A stretch of DNA of 64,000 bases from positions 49,871,001 to 49,935,000 of the forward strand of contig CM060830.1 of NCBI GenBank assembly GCA_030762175.1. The letters run 5' to 3'. Made by a program: the position numbers and the translations under genes. The stretch is from Metallyticus violacea (Eukaryota; Arthropoda; Insecta; Mantodea; Metallyticidae). Under the pieces are notes generated by a model. That model worked only from the letters and a program-made list of their open reading frames with translations. It searched no databases and was not told the DNA's origin. Below, piece after piece: positions 34,090-45,121 of this stretch; positions within the stretch are counted from its first letter, which is position 1, and every line of letters begins with the position of its first letter.

Positions 34090-35040
34090 AGGAATGCGTG
34101 AAAACTGCTGAAATTCATAGACGTTAAACTGCATTATGTGGTGAAGAAACTCCTGCAGAGGTAATTTACAACTGAGTCAATGGGTTCGCCAACATCGCGG
34201 TCTCCCAGGAACGTTAGTGTTGTCTGAATTGATTACGACTGATATTCGTGCGTAAGTTTTGATGATCTGGAATGTCTGGGCCGCACAACCCTGCACACCA
34301 TCAAAAATCAATATTTGTCATAAACATAAATAATACAAAAAACAATATATTTTGGATTAAAAATCTCATCATTCACGACGATTTGGATAAGAAAAAAGTG
34401 TTACACGGTACTTGACACAGAAAGACAAAAGTGTTGAAGTCTGTCGTCGGCTACTGGAAGTGCACAGTGAAGATTCATATTTTTTGGAGAAGCTGGTGAC
34501 TGGTGTCACTCCCAACACGAGAGAAATTCCAATCCGTGCAATGAAAACTTCCAGGGAGTTCCTGGCCCATGACATTCGTGCTGCTCCATGTACGGGCAAG
34601 CAGATGATCGCCTGTTTTGGGACACTTCAGGCTTCCTCAACAGCACCGCATAGACGCAGGGTTCAGCAATAACGTAAGGAAATTTATCTACAGGACTATT
34701 CCTCCAACATGACGATACGCGGACCCACACCAGCAAACTACAGATGTAAAGTTGATATCGCTGGGATTCATTCCGCTATTCACAGCATCTCGCTACGTCT
34801 GCATGTCTTATTCCGCAACATGAAGGACTCGCTGAGCAGATAAAACATTCAGGCAGCTGCCCACGATTGGCGGTGTAGCAATCCCAAACAATGATTTCAC
34901 ACTTCCCATAATGAAGTTACTAGCAAGATGGCAACCATGCGCTGACGTTGGTGGGAAGTATATTGAGAGATCTCACGTGCATTGAACCATATTGCTTAAT
35001 AAATAACGTACAAAAACTACTATTGTAAATCATTTCCAAA
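34090..35040 (+). pseudogene. Mariner-like transposase, broken, same subfamily as window start
   Basis: Near 34115 the frame reads A-E-I-H-R-R-stop-T-A-L-C-G-E-E-T-P-A-E-V, a mariner helix-turn-helix. At 34430-34500 V-C-R-R-L-L-E-V-H-S-E-D and F-L-E-K-L-V-T-G precede the first catalytic site, where the Asp of T-G-D-E is replaced (T-G-V-T). Then G-K-Q-M-I-A-C-F matches the copy at 1-514. The second and third catalytic blocks are not readable. The C-terminus reads K-L-L-A-R-W-Q-P-C-A-D-V-G-G-K-Y-I-E-R. About 200 bases of unrelated-looking sequence separate the N-terminal block from the rest. Confidence 0.75.
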
Positions 35041-35172
35041 TGTCTCATATTTCATCAATGTACCAGTTTTTAGAAATAGGATTTGAAATAAATGAATAGA
35101 TGAGACACAGCAATTGTTTGGCAAAAAGTGAGAAATTACTTAAAAGGGCAATTTTAAGCCCGAAAAAGAGAA

Positions 35173-35224
<52 letters not shown>
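35173..35224. repeat. (AAT)n microsatellite
   Basis: About 17 AAT units, 130 bases after the end of the mariner. Confidence 0.95.
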
Positions 35225-35225
<1 letters not shown>

Positions 35226-36565
35226 GCACAACGCGCCAAAGAAGCAGTTACAAGCAAATCTACGATTTTAGCAGGAAAATGATTAGTAACTTGAAAATCA
35301 AGATTTCTGAACAAAGTAATAAAGTAGGCGAATGTGGCAAAATTCTGCCCTTAATCATTACATATTCGTTGGCATTACCCGTACGTACATTTGCATTAAT
35401 TCAGTTATTAGAACAAAAGAACAGTGCGAGCGAAGCACAGGCTGATAACATATGACAGTCAATATTGTTAATCTGTATAGCAATGGGAAATATTTATGGG
35501 ATAAGAGAAATGTTTCACGTTATCTAGGACAAAATAGGTAGAAAATAACATTTAAGCAAATACCAAAGACCCAGAGTCTTTATATTTAGGTACGTAGGAA
35601 TGATAAACTGCATTTCTTTCGGTATGGAAATTAAAAATGTTTGCTTATACTGTGTAGTGTAAAATGGCTAACATGCGATTAATGTGAAGTCGATGTTCTT
35701 GGCAGTGTAAGGGAAGTGGGTCTCGATAAATGTTGCAATATCCACGCAATGACGTAAGATGGACGTAATTCACTTTCAGTTGTTTGGGAGGCTGCCCAGG
35801 GTCATCCCTTATCGCAAATTCGTGATTGTTTGACAAGTGTGTTATTCGAGACAAACTCAGTCGGGTTTAAGAGTTATATTGCCCCCCCCCCAATTTATCG
35901 GAAATTGCAATCAAAAAGGAGTTTCGCTACCAACGTTGTTTATATAGCTTTGTCTTTGTTGACTTGCTTCTCAAATTGTAACAACCAGTTTGGTAGCAAA
36001 CTGCTAGTCATATGTATATTCATTAATAGTATTTCCCAACTATGGTGCCATTAAATACCTTCGATACTTGATGGTGCGAATAAATTTTGCAAGCATTTTT
36101 AGGGGCGCAATGAAGCAGCTGAAGATTTTTTTAATGCAGAATGCATGAGTGTATGGTTGCTTATTTTTTTTATAGTTTATTTCAAGAAAACCTTTGTATT
36201 AGAAATTAACGTAGCATGTGCGTCAAATCAGAAAATGTTCGATTTGTAATGATATTTTAACGATTATTGTTGCAGTTTTTATAAGCTTGTGACAGAAACT
36301 ACGTCATTTATGTCCTAAGATAACTCTGGTTTAAGGTTTAAATTGACAATTGTCTTATTTTGAGTCTTTAAATTGAATTAATAGGCCTGCTGTTCAATGA
36401 AATTAGCAGGATAATAATATATAGGACTTTCATTTCAACAAAGAGGCAAGCCAATTTAGATAATGAGGTAAAAGTTAAAAACCAGGGCTAGTTGCATTTT
36501 AGATTTTAATCTAAATGCTAATTCTAGGATGAAAATAACTGAATGTTACACTTTATTGCCTAAGT
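35225..36565. other. No gene seen
   Basis: A C-run lies at about 35882-35891. Open frames at 35645-35854 and 35830-36054 were not recognised. Confidence 0.35.
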
Positions 36566-36708
36566 AAATGATTAAGATACGAACAAAGCCAGCCGGTTTC
36601 GTAATTTTTACGAATGCAATAATTGTATAACATAATATTCGAATTTCATAAGCTATTTACCTACACTTGAATTATAAAAATGTATTAATAAAATAAAATT
36701 CACATTAA
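36566..36708 (+). repeat. Dispersed repeat G, copy 1
   Basis: It is homologous to the last 130 bases of the window: both share TTTCGTAATTTTTA, AATGCAATAATTGTATAACA, CGAATTTCA, GAATTATAAAA and the end ATTAATAAAATAAAATT. The A/T-rich ending resembles the 3' end of a retroposon, but the class is unknown. Confidence 0.75.
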
Positions 36709-36763
36709 TGTCGAGTTTCTAATAATTATTCTGAAGCGAATGCCTTATATTTATGACGTCATG

Positions 36764-36771
36764 ATAGAAAA
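36764..36771. promoter_or_regulatory. TGACGTCA palindrome
   Basis: An isolated consensus CRE in AT-rich DNA with no promoter context. Likely chance. Confidence 0.15.
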
Positions 36772-36869
36772 TATTTAGTTCGTTTGTGTATTGCTAGTCT
36801 TATTACTTTTATTGTCCCTTTGACTGCATTGGTCTTTTCGCGACATCTGTAGATTGGATGTGAATGCTA

Positions 36870-37015
36870 TCTGGCATTCACCTTCTCAGGGTAAGAAAAA
36901 ACTCGGGTAAAAAAGCTTAATTCAGACAGCTTGATATGACCAAGAATCAAATCCAGGACTACCGCATTAATAGTCGCAAACGCTAGTACTAGACCAAGTA
37001 CAGACATCTCGTACT
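36870..37015 (-). repeat. tRNA-headed SINE, family C, copy 3
   Basis: On the minus strand: ACTTGGTCTAGTACTAGCG (A-box region), GTCCTGGATTTGATTCTTGG (B box), CCCGAGTTTTTTCTTACCC, GGTGAATGCCAGATAGCATT and CTACAGATGTCGCG. The body blocks match 5791-5950. Confidence 0.65.
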
Positions 37016-37867
37016 CTTGTTACTGAAGATGAATTTACAGCAAGAGATTTTAGCTGAAACTGAAAAGGAAGATTTGTAATTAATACCCAACAATTTTTAT
37101 AATAAATGTCGGAAGGAATATGGCAGTTTATTAATTGAATGAACCGAGCTGCGATAACTTTTTTTTTTAAATGGTTTCCTCTGATTGCTGATGATGAATT
37201 AGTAAAAGTATGTTAAGGGAAAAGAATTGTGATGGCAACAGCTTTAAGAGACTGAAGCATGCTGTAAGACTAAAATCGTTTGTAGTTCCCATTCTGCAAA
37301 TGCAACATTGAAATACGTTTGGACTTTAAAACCTGAGATAAAGGTAGTAAACCCAAATGCTTCCGGCTAATGGTTGTCAGAAAACCTACTCTCATTAATG
37401 TGTTTTCTCTGCCAAAGTTTATCACTACACGCTGACTGAAATAGGAATTTAATATAAAAACATTTCAACATTTTGAACACATATTGCAATAGACGGTCAC
37501 TCAGCCATACACGGCGTATAAAAACAGGTGATTGGACACCACCTCCCAACGTTTTCAAAGTTTGGTCAAACATTATTTAACTACCTGCTACTCATTGTAG
37601 CTTGCAGGGAACAAAGGCAGAGCCCATTGTTTAATGTGCGTTGTGAAGGGTCAACCTTCATGCTTGCCAACCCCAACTTAGCCCATGCGGAAACCTTCCA
37701 GCACTTATGAACGGCGGTTAGCCCCTGGCATGTCTGCCAAACTTTCATAACGGTAGAGCATAAGCCAACCATGACTACTGAAAGTAAAAGTATTACTTTA
37801 AAAGCAAACAGAATAATCATTGTGATTATAGAATCTTGTGATAAGGAATTTGCAAAATGAGCCTGAG

Positions 37868-38200
37868 TACAAGGGTTGTTTGATAAGTACGAAATAAACA
37901 AGTAAACAAAACTTAATTTAGCTTTAGCGATATCTCAACGTAATCTCCGTTCAGCTCAGTTGCTCAACGGTATTCGAAATCCATTACATATTCTTTATAG
38001 GTGGACGATCTGGCAAGGTCTGCAAAACAGTAATTCATAACACTTATCAGCTCACTATTTCCTGAAAATATGTTATATCCAAGCCAACTCTTAATATTTG
38101 GAAATGATAAAAATCGGAGGGGCCATTTTTATGAGTAAACTAGATGCTGGAACAGTTTAAACCGCAGTACGTAAAAATGTTCAATTGCAATGATAGATTG
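37868..38200 (-). pseudogene. Mariner-like transposase, C-terminal fragment
   Basis: The minus strand gives P-S-D-F-Y-H-F-Q-I-L-R-V-G-L-D near 38100, the stretch just before and at the third catalytic Asp. Further downstream is A-T-E-L-N-G-D-Y-V-E-I at about 37930-37965, the family C-terminus. The outer end reads TACAAGGGTTGTTTGATAAG at 37868, a terminal-repeat-like sequence preceded by TA. No matching left terminus is found and the N-terminal two-thirds is absent. Confidence 0.7.
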
Positions 38201-38221
38201 GACAATCTAGTTCTAATTATG

Positions 38222-38675
38222 CAATGTATAGGATGAGTCAGGACTTCTGCAACAAATTAGGAAGAGAAATACATTTTACAATGAGAAAAACTTCTTGTTC
38301 AAAACCAGTGTTCTCGACGCTGCATTGTCCTCGCCGTGTACCTCTGTGTGTAGTCGATGTTTGTGCACTTGAATGCAAGCATCCATTGAGAGTGGATGTC
38401 TTGTGTTACGGGGAAGGCTAGAGGAAACGGCAATCTGGATTAACACCCCTAGTCATTTTTTTTCTTTGGGGCATGTGCAGATTTTCGTATGCACGACCCC
38501 AGTTAACCCAAGACACGAATTGATTGAGCGAGTATTGCCTGCTTTTCATCAAATTGTGACATACCTGAAATGTTTCCCAGAGTCAGACATGCAGTGCTAC
38601 AATGGTATAAGGAATGTAATCAGATTCAAGGCACTTTGAACAACCTTTGTAATATATCCTGAGAGTACTTAAAGA
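38222..38675 (+). pseudogene. DUF4817-type DDE transposase, internally deleted
   Basis: The left end GTATAGGATGAGTCAGGACT is like the terminal repeat of this group. The reading then enters L-T-P-L-V-I-F-F-L-W-G (family L-T-P-L-D-F-F-L-W-G, third catalytic Asp replaced), then T-P-V-N-P-R-H-E-L-I-E-R-V-L and, after a frame change, R-V-R-H-A-V-L-Q-W-Y-K-E-C and G-H-F-E-Q, the usual C-terminal block. The N-terminal domain and the first two catalytic blocks are missing. It is convergent with the minus-strand fragment beginning at 38730. Confidence 0.6.
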
Positions 38676-38729
38676 ATAAATTAATAATATCATGTCATAA
38701 TGGTTAAATCTTTCTGACACTCGTAATTC

Positions 38730-39240
38730 CTTCAATGAGGTATGCCTCCTAAACGACGCATCAAAGAACACAGGTCATATGGCAAAAGTTGGACCTTATT
38801 GTGAGATCTATCTCTCCTCCAAAATTGTAGCTGAGATATCATGATGCACCCTAAATTAGTCAACTATTCACCAGTGACGATTTTTCCAAGTTCTATGTAC
38901 TCAAAATAATATCAGACACCGTAGCCATGACTTTTCCTGCAAAGATTGCAATTTGTTTAGACTGCTTCTTTGTTTCAGTAATATAGTATTGAATGTAAGT
39001 CTTATCAAACTTGCACAAAAATTCCCCTGGGTTCTGAAACTCTCAAGTGGCCCACTGTAAGCAAACCCGGCACCGAAGGAGCACTTAAGTTTTTTCATAC
39101 CCAGATGTTCATGCCAAATCCTCACCATAAATATCTCTGCAGTGTCGTTCAGAACGACCTTTATGAATTTTTCCCAATATTCAGTTGTCACGTATAAGTT
39201 GTCCACTGTGATGACGTTTAAATTCACTAATCCTTGTGTG
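38730..39240 (-). pseudogene. Mariner-like transposase, middle portion
   Basis: The minus strand reads H-E-H-L-G-M-K-K-L-K, where the family usually has L-x-M-x-K-x-S-A-R-W-V-P. After a frameshift come K-T-Y-I-Q-Y-Y-I-T-E-T-K-K-Q-S-K-Q, A-G-K-V-M-A-T-V and E-Y-I-E-L-G-K-I-V-T-G-E, which is the segment between the first and second catalytic acids (T-D-E-T-W-I-x-x-Y ... K-V-M-A-S-V-F-W-D ... G-K-T-I-T-G-E). Remains of H-N-K-V-Q-L-L-P-Y follow near 38790. The first catalytic Asp block is itself damaged. Confidence 0.65.
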
Positions 39241-41133
39241 GATCATTTGAAAAGAAGACTCGCCAAGAAGAGCATCTAACTTTGTATTTGTCTGAATTAT
39301 CCCCCCCCCCACCCGCTACAAGTTAATAGTACAATAAAAGAAAGCGCAAATGTATTTACAAGTGAGAACAGTTTTGAAAGGTATGTAAATGTGTCACAGT
39401 CAAATAAGGAAACCCTTATATTTATCAAAATTTGACTTTTAAAACGACAAGACTTTATTTTCTTCAGCCCTTTAATTCCATAGCTGATGTTAAATTATGC
39501 AGTTTAGAATAATGTTTCATAAAAGTTTGTTCTAACGTAATTCAGCTAAATGATACTAGTTTACATTTTAACAAATTTTAAAAATTAAAAACAAACACTG
39601 GATGTAATTTTTCATTATAATTTCTGTTCCTTCAAAGTACTAAAGATTAATAAATTCACAAATTTGAAAATGTACTCAGGAGTTTGTGTAATGTTTACAG
39701 AAGAGGCTGCAGGGTTGAAGCATGATGTATTAGATTCAGGCCTGGAGATTTAGCCAGCCACGAAACGGCAGAAATATCAGCATGGCGTGATTACCCAGGA
39801 AATGTGAAAGCTATGCTATCAAAACATACTAATTATTATTTCTAAATCTTCGGCAGGATATGCAGCCCAAACACTCGATAACATAAGGCCCGCTGTATCT
39901 TTGAACAGGACGTTTCAGTAAAGCGTGAAAAGTTTGTTATATTTACATTGTCATATGACAAAAACATGCTATGAATCAATAACTCATACCATACGAAGAT
40001 TGGAACAGTACGATATCTTAGTACCCATACAGTATCGTAGAACTGACCGAGACGTGCTAAATAGACCTTGCCTCTAAAAGGGTGATATAGGAAAGGATGC
40101 GGCAGAATCTCATACGCCGATGTCATGCTTGCATGTGTGGTTGGTGGTCATTTCGAGTAAGTGTTGTGAGATACGAGACAAAATGATCGTTAACTTAGGT
40201 TTGTCAATGATATGGTAGGTGCTGTACAATAATAATTGTCAATAGTGTAAAATTAAATGTAAATGATCACATGTAAAAATTCAGTAATATTTAAGCCCCA
40301 TGTCCCTTTAAACTGTCTTTCAGACCCTATCTCAAAATGTTCAGTAGAGCATCCCCAATTTCCTGTTTAATTTTTGCACGCTTTTACTGATACATTCTGC
40401 ATACTGATCAGAGTTTCTTCTTGGAGACACCCAGACAAGCTTACCACAGTGGCAGCAGACATTCAGACCTAGAAAGCGACTCAATCTTTCTGGACCTTGC
40501 TCCGGATTGTAGCGGATTTTATCTGTACGCCGAAGTGTGGTTCTACCATCATGTCAGACGAGAACGCTTTCTCGTCAGTTTATGTTACCGTGTTCATGAA
40601 TTATTTCGACCTTGGGAGGAATTCCAATGCAAAGCCCACACGTTCTGTTGTCAGGTTCTCTTTTCAGTCTCACGTGTCTGGCAATAGACAAGTAGGAAAG
40701 CATTCTCTTTCGTAGAGAAACTGTAGTCATATCTACATTTGGAGTAGTCCCCCCCTCTCTCTCTCTTTCAGATTTTCGTCTAGTTTTGAGTCCATCTGCT
40801 CCTTTTTCTTGGGTTTATTCCACAAAAGTATGGCCTAATACGTCACAAGTTTATGGATTTGTAATTTGAATTCTATTCCACAAAGGTGTCCTGTATAATT
40901 GTGCTTTACAACTCCATGGATGACTTTTTATGTTTTAGTAATTGATATTCTTGTAATTTGTATAGATATCTCTATAGGTGTAGGAATACAGGTAACTTCT
41001 AATATTAGTGCAATTTTAATATTTTTTTTATAATTCAGGGAATCAGTTCATTTATATGAAAGTATGTGTATAAAGAAAGAGTAAATGTCCATTTAAATTC
41101 AACATTGAGAACTGAACGTTTTAGATTAAGTGC
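39241..41133. other. No gene recognised
   Basis: A C-run lies at about 39301-39310 and a short (CT)n tract at about 40753-40768. The overlapping frames at 40421-40715 (88 and 72 codons) have mixed composition. A faint likeness to a DUF4817 N-terminus was not strong enough to call. Confidence 0.35.
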
Positions 41134-41390
41134 TTTTGATTTGTTTTATTTACGGACGCTCTTTAACATCTCAGGTCATCAGCGTCCCATTCTATTCAGA
41201 GCGTGAAACGGCCGACAAATTTGGCTCAGAGGCCTCTTTTTTCAGACTTGAGGTTCTTTATCCTGCCATAAATGTACGACACGGGACCCACGGCTTTACT
41301 TCCCTTTCGAAGGGAGCCATACTTAGGATTTTTACGCCTGAAAAAATCCATCGATCCTGGCTGGGATTGAACCCACGATCTTGGCTCTAA
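41134..41390 (-). repeat. SINE family A, head truncated
   Basis: Tail to B box is well kept: GATTTGTTTTATTTACGGAC, CTTTAACATCTCAGGTCATC, GGCTTTACTTCCCTTTCGAA, and the B-box complement GGCTGGGATTGAACCCACG. The A-box end is replaced by unrelated sequence after about 41385. Confidence 0.88.
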
Positions 41391-43119
41391 ATAGAGAACC
41401 AGGAAAGAGACCGAACAGAATATTTCACTGTAATGACAATTAACAGTATTTCTTCATGGTAGTCAATCATGAACCATAAAAATTTAACAGGCAAGCTCTG
41501 CATCAAATAAGACATATAAAAATGAAGCCACCAAGAATGAACGCAATAACGGATGAAATAATGAAATATAGAGAAAAAATGGATACCCCATTTTGAAATG
41601 GCGACAAAAGATAGAACATTGGAATATACTCGTAAACCGACAAGAAGATATTCTATAGGCCGAACTTGTAAACGAAAGGAAAATGAGAGATCGGAACAAA
41701 CAGTATATTCCAAATCCGTGAGAAAAGATTGGTTGATTTATTATCATGCATTTGATATAGTGACTCATTAAAACAAACAGAGAATTTTTCGCCAAATATT
41801 TGGATTTCTTCAAAGAATAAAAATTCTTAATTTTTTTTACGAAAAATAAGAAAGAAAAGAAGGAAAAAAACCGAATGTGCGTGTGTTGGTATACATTTGA
41901 AAAATCAAAAGGTTCATAGCTCTCCAATCCCTCTGGGTTTGTCATTATTTTGCAGATGACTGACAAAGAAAGAAAATAGATGGAAGAATGTCATTGGAGT
42001 GCTATAATAGAGCTATAAAACAGATGACTGTGGCACAGAAATTAAAACACTTGCCGTATACTGCGGAGGCAGCGACAATCAGCTACACTGTCGTTAACAG
42101 CAACACACAGAAGCAAGACTGTTTGAGATACATAGCACGGGTTTCAGCAAGAAAGCATTCTCGATTTCATCACGATTAGTCAATTGGCATTTAATCAAAA
42201 ATCCACGTCTTAATTATGAATAAAGACAGCAGCAAAAGAATAAGCTAAAGATGACGAGTGAAAATTAGAGGAGAAAGAGCATAAAAAATAGTAATGACGT
42301 GGAATAAAGTCTCACAGCCGTTACGCGCTGCAGCAAGTAAGGAAGCCAGTGACGCTAGCAACGGTTTGCGAGTGGCGACCCTCGAACCTTCGGCGTCATT
42401 TGCTACAGTGGTGACTTAGCGGAATCGTAAGGGTCAAGCTGCAACTGTGTGGCGCGGCAATAGTGAACGCTTTCTTGTGCTACCAGGCAGTATCAGGGAT
42501 TTGAATGCTGGAAGCATTGGCATCCAAGCACGAAACCTTATGCGGAAACTTCCCTCAACCTGATAATGGTGGAGACGTGAAAATAGAATTTGAATAAGTG
42601 CTGGCGGTTCACCAATTTTTCCCTAATATTCTTACTATGTGAAACAAAAAACAAAAATATCGAAATGTTAACGAGATAGATTTTAAGACGGAATATAGGA
42701 TGCTGGCCTTAAGAGCACCATATAAATTTAATTTACCTTGACATTCACGAGTATGAGTGGTTGGTAAACAAATCTTGTGGTTCAACAAGGATAGACAGCT
42801 AAGTCAGCATTGCACGGGGTGGATGATTGGTGGACTTTATATTGATTAAAGAAAAGTATGCGTTTCTGGTTATGCTTCATCTCCTATTAGAACAAAACGT
42901 TTTATATCATTTTTTATAAATTTTACATTAATGGAAACTCCTAATATTCGCATGCAAGTTTACTTTTCTTATTAGAAGAAGCTTTGTAATGTTCTCTCCT
43001 AAGTTTATATCACTCCTAGTTACCCAGCATTGGTTAAATATATTGTTCTTCTCTCTCTCTTTTCCTATTTGGTGTTATTTTAGAGGAAAACGCTTCTTCG
43101 TGTTTTACATTCCTTCATT
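41391..43119. other. No gene recognised
   Basis: It includes the longest open frame of the window (41484-41966, minus, 160 codons), rich in Phe, Ser and Ile, with no known motif. It looks like a by-product of a purine-rich plus strand. The patch at about 42300-42560 is slightly richer in GC but holds no readable gene. Confidence 0.35.
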
Positions 43120-43372
43120 AATAGTTCAAATGAATGAATGGTGTTTAACGCCCGTTTTTGCTACAGAGGCACCACAGGCGATGGACACTGATGATACATG
43201 AGATGAAATGATAAATTGGGAACGGATTTTTTTTAAGGAAGGAATTGTTCAAGACCTAAGTTTAGGGTACCTCCCGGCATTTGCCATTATGACTGAGGAA
43301 AACTTGAAAAAAATTCAGTCGGGAAGGAGGGTCCTGGTGGGATTCGAACCCACGAGGATTCGAATAGTTCAA
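43120..43372 (-). repeat. SINE family B with 10-bp target-site duplication
   Basis: AATAGTTCAA at 43120-43129 and 43363-43372 bounds an element whose plus strand reads AATGGTGTTTAACGCCCG, GGCACCACAGGCGATGGACA, AATTGGGAACGGATTT, GGGTACCTCCCGGCATTTGC and GGGTCCTGGTGGGATTCGAA (B-box complement). The A box is missing, so the insertion was 5'-truncated. Confidence 0.88.
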
Positions 43373-43584
43373 GAAAACCCCTTTGTCACCATTGAATTTC
43401 TAGGTATTACAACAGTTAAGACCTAAGTTTAGGGTATCTCCCGGCATTTGCCATTATGACTGAGGAAAACTTGAAAAAACCTCAGTCGGGAAGGAGGGTC
43501 CTGGTGGAATTCGAACCCACCAGGATTCGAATAGTTCAAGAAAACCCCTTTGTCACCATTGAATTTCTAGGAATTACAACAGTT
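43251..43584. repeat. 167-bp tandem duplication covering half a SINE and its flank
   Basis: The segment starting AAGACCTAAGTTTAGGGTA at 43251 starts again at 43418. Each copy is 167 bp and ends ATTACAACAGTT. The two differ at only a handful of positions, for example TACCTCC/TATCTCC and GGGATTCG/GGAATTCG. The duplication occurred after the SINE insertion because it includes the 3' target duplicate AATAGTTCAA. Confidence 0.92.
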
Positions 43585-43699
43585 AAAAAAATATAAATGT
43601 TGCTCACATTCTTCCACATGTAAAGCACAAATACACAATTACATACCCACGTACATTTGCATTAAGTGAGGCAGAAAAGAACATGATTTTATCTTATGC

Positions 43700-44700
43700 A
43701 CGAGGATGTTCAATAAAGAATACTCCTAATTTTTCGCTCTAACATTTACTCGACTTTACAATATATTGTTATCGTAATGCGCATGTACACTGGTACTATT
43801 ATCATTGTTGTCATTGCGGTTCCCACCTGTGAAAGTTGTGCAAGTTTAGACACGTTCAGTTCCGCTTACAGCAAAATGGAAATGATACGCGTCGAACAAT
43901 ATGCTGCTCATTCGTCTTTACAAATATTTAGTTGCCTATGCAATGTTACAGGAAGTTTATGAGAATTTGTTCTTTCCTATAGAACAGTTCGAAGATGGTT
44001 TAAAATGTTAAAAAGATAAAAGGCAACCAATTTTACAGAAAAGTGAATTCTAACGCAAGTACCGCTGCTGTCATTATGAGAGAGGATACTCGAATAACAT
44101 TAAGAACACCCTTCAGAAATTCTGTAAATTTCACTGAGTGCCATCCTAAAGTTGGTAACTGAAAAATTGCATGTGAGATGTGTTTGTGCACGGTGGGTTC
44201 CAATACTGCTGCAACAAGTGCACAAACACACTCATATGCCACAGCAACCAATGTGTGAGGGACACTCAGTGAAATTTTCAAAACTTTGTTATTCTAATTC
44301 TAACAATAACGGCAGCGGTGTTAATTCTTTGTTATATCAGACATTGGAAAATTCCGTGTTCACTTCCTTTTAAATTAATTGTCTTCCTTCTATAAGCATT
44401 TCGAGCTGTGTTATAGGGAAGAACAAGCTCTCCTTAGACCTCTGTAACATTGCATAGGTCTCAGTTGAAAATTTGTTAAATCCAAAGCGGAGAATTTCAG
44501 AGCATATTGTTATTCGTGTGTCATCTCCATTTTGCTGTGGGCAGAACTAATCGTGTCTAACTTGCACAACTTTCACAGATGGGAACCGGAAGTGACAACA
44601 ATGAAATTAGTAGCAATACGCATCAAGCTAACAATTTTGTATAAGGTTAAATTTTAACGCCAGAAATAATACCATTAAAATAATAATGATCATTTTAAAC
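43700..44700. repeat. Large imperfect inverted repeat (fold-back) of a DNA transposon 5' region
   Basis: Two arms of about 480-500 bp face each other around a 26-base loop (44192-44217). Matching pairs are GTGAAAGTTGTGCAAGTT (43829 with 44576), CCTATGCAATGTTACA (43935 with 44458), AAATTTCACTGAGTG (44126 with 44277) and TGTGTTTGTGCAC (44179 with 44230). Pair sums stay near 88400, so the symmetry axis is about 44203. The left arm can read M-E-M-I-R-V-E-Q-Y-A-A ... V-T-G-S-L and T-V-R-R-W-F-K, reminiscent of a transposase N-terminus. GATGTTCAATAAAGAATACTCC near 43704 looks like a mariner-type terminus. Confidence 0.85.
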
Positions 44701-45121
44701 ATTGAATTAAATATTAGAGGGCCGCGAAAGCGAAAGTCCTAAACGTATTCATCGCCAAGGAAAATTTATTACTAGAGGCTTCAAACAGATAATAACGGAC
44801 ACTTCTACCAAAAGACATACATGCGTTCACAGGAGACAGCGCCCGCGATTCAATCTAGCGTTCGCTATTATAACTACACTAGTTTATGCATTAGGAAATT
44901 TTGCATTTTTTCATCATCTTAACGAAAATGCATACGTATTGAAATATAATGTGAGTAATTTGATAGTTTTATGTAATTAAAAATAAAATGCAAACATTTA
45001 TTGCTTAATTTGTTTCTAGATTGTGCACATCAAATGATGTTATAATATTTTTTTTTCTTCACATTTCAATCGGTATTGTTTATTTCTAACCAGTGAAAAT
45101 GTATTTTAAGAGTATGTTTGT
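44701..45121. other. AT-rich spacer, no gene seen
   Basis: A linker between the fold-back and the next transposon. It has a T-run at about 45049-45056 only. Confidence 0.35.

Noticed and set aside
40421..40715. Two overlapping plus-strand frames possibly like a DUF4817 N-terminus
   Set aside because: The likeness is limited to a few residues and no catalytic block follows.
41484..41966. 160-codon minus-strand frame, the longest in the window
   Set aside because: Composition is dominated by Phe, Ser, Ile and Leu from a purine-rich plus strand. No motif, splice sites or neighbouring exons support it.
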